Source: Labia minor
Taxonomy: Eukaryota; Arthropoda; Insecta; Dermaptera; Spongiphoridae
Direction: 5' to 3'
DNA: 64,000 nucleotides
NCBI GenBank assembly: GCA_963082975.1
Contig: OY720346.1
Span: forward strand, 21,074,720-21,138,719
In this document: positions 60,180-64,000 of the stretch, piece after piece
How positions within the stretch are numbered: the stretch's first letter is position 1
Layout of the letters: each line of letters opens with the position of its first letter
Notes under the pieces: model-generated
What the model was told of the DNA's origin: nothing
Database searches by the model: none
What the model saw: the letters and a program-made list of their open reading frames with translations, nothing else
Translations under genes and position numbers: made by a program

Positions 60180-60480
60180 AAACCGATTAGTGTGTGTGTA
60201 TGTAGACAAGATTACGCAAAAACGGTTTGATCTAGAATAATGAAATTTGGTATTCGGGCATTATTCAAAATTTGTAGTTTTCTATCAACTTTTGAGAAAT
60301 GTAGCTCAACCGGAAGTGGGTCATTAGTCATTACTTACCACGTTTTGATTTTTTTCCTCTAAAGTGACCGTAAAAATAAAGATATGTGTTTGATAGTTTT
60401 TCACATTATTAAAAATTGTATAAAACTGCTATATATAGAATTTCAGCTTGATTGAATCGCTGAAAGTACCGGAATTAATT
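60180..60480 (+). mobile_element. Family C repeat copy 3
   Basis: GT microsatellite, aaaacggtttgatctagaat, gaaatttggtattcgggc, ccggaagtgggtcatta and gatagtttttcaca, matching copies 1 and 2, then gaatcgctgaaagtaccgg as in copy 2. Confidence 0.68.
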
Positions 60481-61477
60481 TTTTAAATTTTGACTTAAAA
60501 ATTAAGGTAAAGGTTTTAAGTATAAATTTTTAATCCAATTCGATTACTCTTAATTTATAATTAAATTTAATTTAAATATAATAAATGATAGATAGATAGA
60601 TATTTATTAGATAAAAAAATGGTATGTTTACTAATGTTTACAATGATTAAAAGTTATTTATCATAAAAATATTTAAATAAAATCCGATTATAGAGAAATA
60701 GAAAAAGAAGTAATAAATTTTTTTTTTAATTAATTAACTAAGTAAAAATAAAATGTCTAGCATGATTTAAAAGAACATAGATCCTAATTGTATTTTTTTT
60801 TAAAAAAATAACCTTAATTATTCATTTATTTATTTATTGTATATAAACATTTACATATTTTAATTGAATCCTTGGGATTTTATTAAAGTTGCTCGATTAA
60901 ATATAAATAAATGGTCAGATTAATTGGATCAATGAATTGCGACACACGTTACAGGGATTTTAAGGGCTCTAAAACGACAACTTGACCTAATTTTTTGCTA
61001 TCTAATAAAGACCTTTTTTTGGATTGATGATCCCTACTTCAGGGATCATGTTTTACCCTCCTACACTATCTCGTTTCTAACCCCTAGACTCTCCCTCTCT
61101 CTTGTGAATAGACTCGGGAGTTTAGAATATCGTCGGATAAGTTTTCTTGCCACGAGTTTTTCTATTCTCTCCAGTAAAAATATTTACATATAAATGTGAA
61201 AAATCTGATTTTTTTTTATTTATTTTAAAATTTATAACAATATCATTAGTAATAAATCATTTACATTCATCTTAATTTTTTTAAACATATAAATATATAA
61301 TTTAAAAAATTACCAAGGATATTTTAAATTAAAATTTAAAGGGACAAAGTGATTGTATTTTTTGACTAATTTTGAAAAATCTCGTTCGATTTTTTCTACT
61401 AAAGCAATTTAATATTTGGTTTCATTCTAATTTTATTTTTTATTATAATTTTAAGGTTGAGAGAGGGTAAATATTAT
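60481..61477. other. AT-rich DNA with one hairpin
   Basis: 61028-61048 forms a hairpin (tgatccct-acttc-agggatca). No gene recognised. Confidence 0.5.
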
Positions 61478-62125
61478 TACCGACCGACGATAGTAAGGGA
61501 GGTATTGTTTTCACACCAAATTTCACATGTGGAGATTTTTACATATCTCCACGAATCATGCATTTTCTAATCAGAAAAAAGTATTTTTAGCATGATGTCT
61601 GTCCGTCCGTCTGTCCGTCTGTCCGTCCGTATAGATGTGTACAGCCTGAACGGCTCAACCGATTTTGATGAAATTTGGTATATTTACTTAATGCATCAGT
61701 GGGATGAATTGATCAGCTTTTGGTGCAAATCCGGAAACCGAAAGTGGTAGTATTAGCGATCGACGATAATAAGCGAAGGGTTATTTTCACACCAAATTTC
61801 ACATGAGGAGATTTTTTTATATATTACCACGAATCATACACTTTGTATTGGTTTTATCCTCGGGAAAATCATATTTATTAGTTTTTTCTTGATTTAAAAT
61901 TATATGACGTCATCCAGCCATTCATGACGTCACAGCCTGGTCTTACATATATATTATAAATAAAATAAAATTAAAAATGTTTATATTTATTATTTATGTA
62001 TTCATATCTGTTTTTTATTACATTAATAGATATATTAAAATTATTTGAAATTGTTTCTGTAGCTAGAAATTAATTTATTTCAAACCGTTGGTCGGTTAGG
62101 ACCTGGCCACAGGTCAACTTATTTT
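61478..62125 (+). mobile_element. Family A (HINE-like) copy 7, full length
   Basis: Starts taccgaccgacg and ends cttatttt. First module at 61485, second at 61761 (offset ~276). Includes the GTCC/GTCT microsatellite, aaccgattttgatg core, two TGACGTCA sites (~61905-61932), ATIR cgttggtcggtt and hairpin gacctggccacaggtc. With copy 2 it is the best reference for the family. Confidence 0.83.
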
Positions 62126-62665
62126 GAAAAGAAATGATCTCTATTTTTTCTAATATATAATTTTATGTTTAACCCACTTTAAAGACCTCAATCTTAAACA
62201 ACTTTTACCTAATTATTTCCAAACTTTTAGTATCATAATATAGTTATCCGGGGGTTGATTCTAAATAATTCGTTCTCACCACCACAAATTATGACTTAAT
62301 ACATATAAATATAATACATATAAATATAAGTAATGACATTTTTAGACATAATTCTACAATTATCATATTAATAACATAAATATAATTATAATAAACACCT
62401 TAAATTTAAATTTTTTAAAATATATGACTAATTAATCTTTATGAATAAATTTTATAAATATATTTAATAATATATACAGTGAACTATTTATTTAATTAGA
62501 GAATACAAGAATAAATGTTGGATGAAATAAAAGTTCAACAATATTTAGAATATTATATTCACTATAATATCTATGATAAGAAATTAGAATTGAATGGCCC
62601 ATGAAAAGTTGGAGAAATGTGATGACAGTGAACAAAAATCAGGTGTATTAATCTATGGTAAAGAA
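62126..62665. other. AT-rich DNA, no recognised gene
   Basis: Nothing identifiable. Confidence 0.5.
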
Positions 62666-62667
62666 TA

Positions 62668-63309
62668 CAGTCGTTGGCCCCCTTAAGCAGTCTTTAATGC
62701 ATATCTGGGCAAATTGTGGAACAATCTGTTTCAAATTAGGTTTGCAGAACATAGATACTATGAGCATTTTGATGAATAAAAAAAAATCATTTTCTCATGA
62801 CATTTTCAAATAGTACTTTATTAAACAAAAAATCATAAAAGATACAGTTATTGGCCCCTTGATATAGTTATTAGCCTAGCTATTCTATAGTGATTGCCCC
62901 CCTCCCTTTATTTGATAGACAATAACTGTTACTTCTTTCATTTTAGCTGTTTTTTGACCATAGCCTGTTACTTATTAACAATAAGCATATGATTGAATAT
63001 TATAAGCGATTTGAGTTTTTTTCTCAAGCCTAAAGCTTCCTGGCGATAATCATAGCAATAAGTAACTTTTAAACAACAAATTTAAACTATGCTTACCCGG
63101 TTGCTAATTTTTGCAAGTACAAACATACGTTGTTGATAAAAATTCACTCTGCGCTTAAACCGTTGTGGGTATCCGTGAACAGCATTGACTGAAGAATAGT
63201 TAATAGCGCAATTTTTACAATATTTTTTTTGGTCGATTCACTTATCCAATCTCTTATTATTTGTGTTTTAGTGATAGAGGGCCAATGACTAGCTCGGGGC
63301 CAACGACTG
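62668..63309. mobile_element. pogo-like (Tc1/mariner) MITE, 642 bp, TA TSD
   Basis: Termini cagtcgttggcccc and its exact inverse, flanked by TA at 62666-62667 and 63310-63311. The terminal motif recurs inside as cagttattggcccctt (62844-62859) and inverted as agggccaatgac (~63278-63289), probably transposase-binding repeats. CAGT ends and TA duplication fit the pogo branch. No transposase frame. Confidence 0.82.
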
Positions 63310-63344
63310 TATATATGCCTTATAATAATAATAATATATAAAAT

Positions 63345-63778
63345 CTGGTGCGGGTGTGCGCATCACACAACTTTCACTTGCCACCTCTTAAAGCCCCCTC
63401 AGAGAATTTCCACGTGGATAACACCAACTCATATTATAGATCACTTAATTTAACATCGATATAGCGAGTTTAATCAAAATCGTTAGAGCCGTTTTGGAGA
63501 AAACCGCTAAAAAGTGTAAAATCAATGATGTAAAGTGGCACTTCCAGTCAACTGATTCTAACTAAAAAGTTGCTGTAACATCCCGGGTATATACCTATTC
63601 TAAATACGGAGTTTCAGTTTCGGACAGCTTCTCGTTTCTGAGCTAGAGTGATCACATACACACAGTCACACACACACAGAGACCATTTTGCGGGACTATG
63701 TTTTTTGGACCTCAAAAAGTGTATTTCCGTTGAAAACTCAAATCGAATTTTTGCACGATCGCAATACTTCCCCTTACT
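63345..63778 (-). mobile_element. Family F repeat, related to family B
   Basis: On the minus strand: agtaaggggaagtattg, tttttgaggtcc, GT microsatellite, gactggaagtgcc, aaaacggctctaacgatttt, then hairpin gtgtg-atgcg-cacac (63361-63375) near its end. The shared order with A, B and C places it in the same HINE-like group; the exact ends are uncertain. Confidence 0.6.
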
Positions 63779-63980
63779 ATATATTATATATATATATATA
63801 TATAGGTAAGTGAAAGTAAAAATTATTTTTTCAGATCTATTCTTATATTAAGATTATTTTTAAAAAAGAATAATTGTTTGGGGGAAATTATGCGTTAAAT
63901 ATTTATCAAAATCAAACAAATCAAATGATGTAAAAATGAATAAAAGAGATAAAAAAAAAAGAATTATTTTTCAAAATTTA

Positions 63981-64000
63981 TCTTATATATAAAATTCTCG
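63981..64000 (+). mobile_element. Helitron 5' end running off the window
   Basis: tcttatatataaaattctcg preceded by A is a familiar-looking Helitron start, very similar to 48708. The rest lies beyond the window. Confidence 0.4.

Overview
The window is a strongly AT-rich stretch of an animal genome, most likely an arthropod (for example a crustacean or insect). BEL/Pao retrotransposons are found only in animals. Jockey and Dong/R4 LINEs, hAT and pogo-like DNA transposons and DINE-1-like rolling-circle repeats together are typical of arthropods. The species cannot be named from the sequence. No host protein-coding gene, rRNA, functional tRNA or CRISPR array was recognised. The window reads as intergenic or intronic DNA filled with mobile elements in nested layers.

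Layout. 1555-5891 is a very young BEL/Pao LTR retrotransposon with near-identical LTRs and a 5-bp target duplication. Its single reading frame joins Gag and protease directly to the extreme C-terminus of Pol; reverse transcriptase, RNase H and integrase are absent. 7712-7902 is a foldback MITE. 14181-15153 is a large inverted repeat around a GC-rich core. 17063-19200 is a decayed Jockey-type LINE with an ORF1-to-RT deletion fusion. 21062-21735 is a 5'-truncated Dong/R4-type LINE sitting in a (TAA)n tract. hAT MITEs with 8-bp target duplications lie at 27280-27427, 31266-32012 and 55954-56352. A hAT copy with a transposase remnant is at 36691-37867. A pogo-like MITE with TA duplications is at 62668-63309. 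Further LINE or LTR polymerase scraps are at 30560-30960, 39714-39951 and 44114-44230.

Two groups of rolling-circle-like repeats dominate. The first (families A, B, C and F) has a GTCC/GTCT or GT microsatellite, a conserved 'accgattttgatgaaatttgg'-type core and a 'ccggaagtg' motif. In A and B there is also an asymmetric terminal inverted repeat followed by a short hairpin and a 'cttatt' end, the layout of Helentron-associated (DINE-1/HINE-like) elements. Family A has seven sizeable copies, each with an internally duplicated module, and complete copies carry two CRE-like TGACGTCA palindromes. The second group (family D, 36461-45004) looks like a non-autonomous Helitron family inserted between A and T. 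It begins with TC, ends in a strong GC-rich palindrome closing on GGTAC rather than the canonical CTRR, carries a duplicated 3' terminus, and holds tRNA-like A/B-box cassettes in its interior. A separate Helitron with a canonical hairpin-plus-CTAG end is at 48047-48406.

Nothing here forms an operon or pathway. The interactions are between mobile elements: hAT inserted into a D element, A inserted into B, and two D copies head to head forming a kilobase inverted repeat. The non-autonomous elements presumably depend on enzymes encoded elsewhere in the genome.
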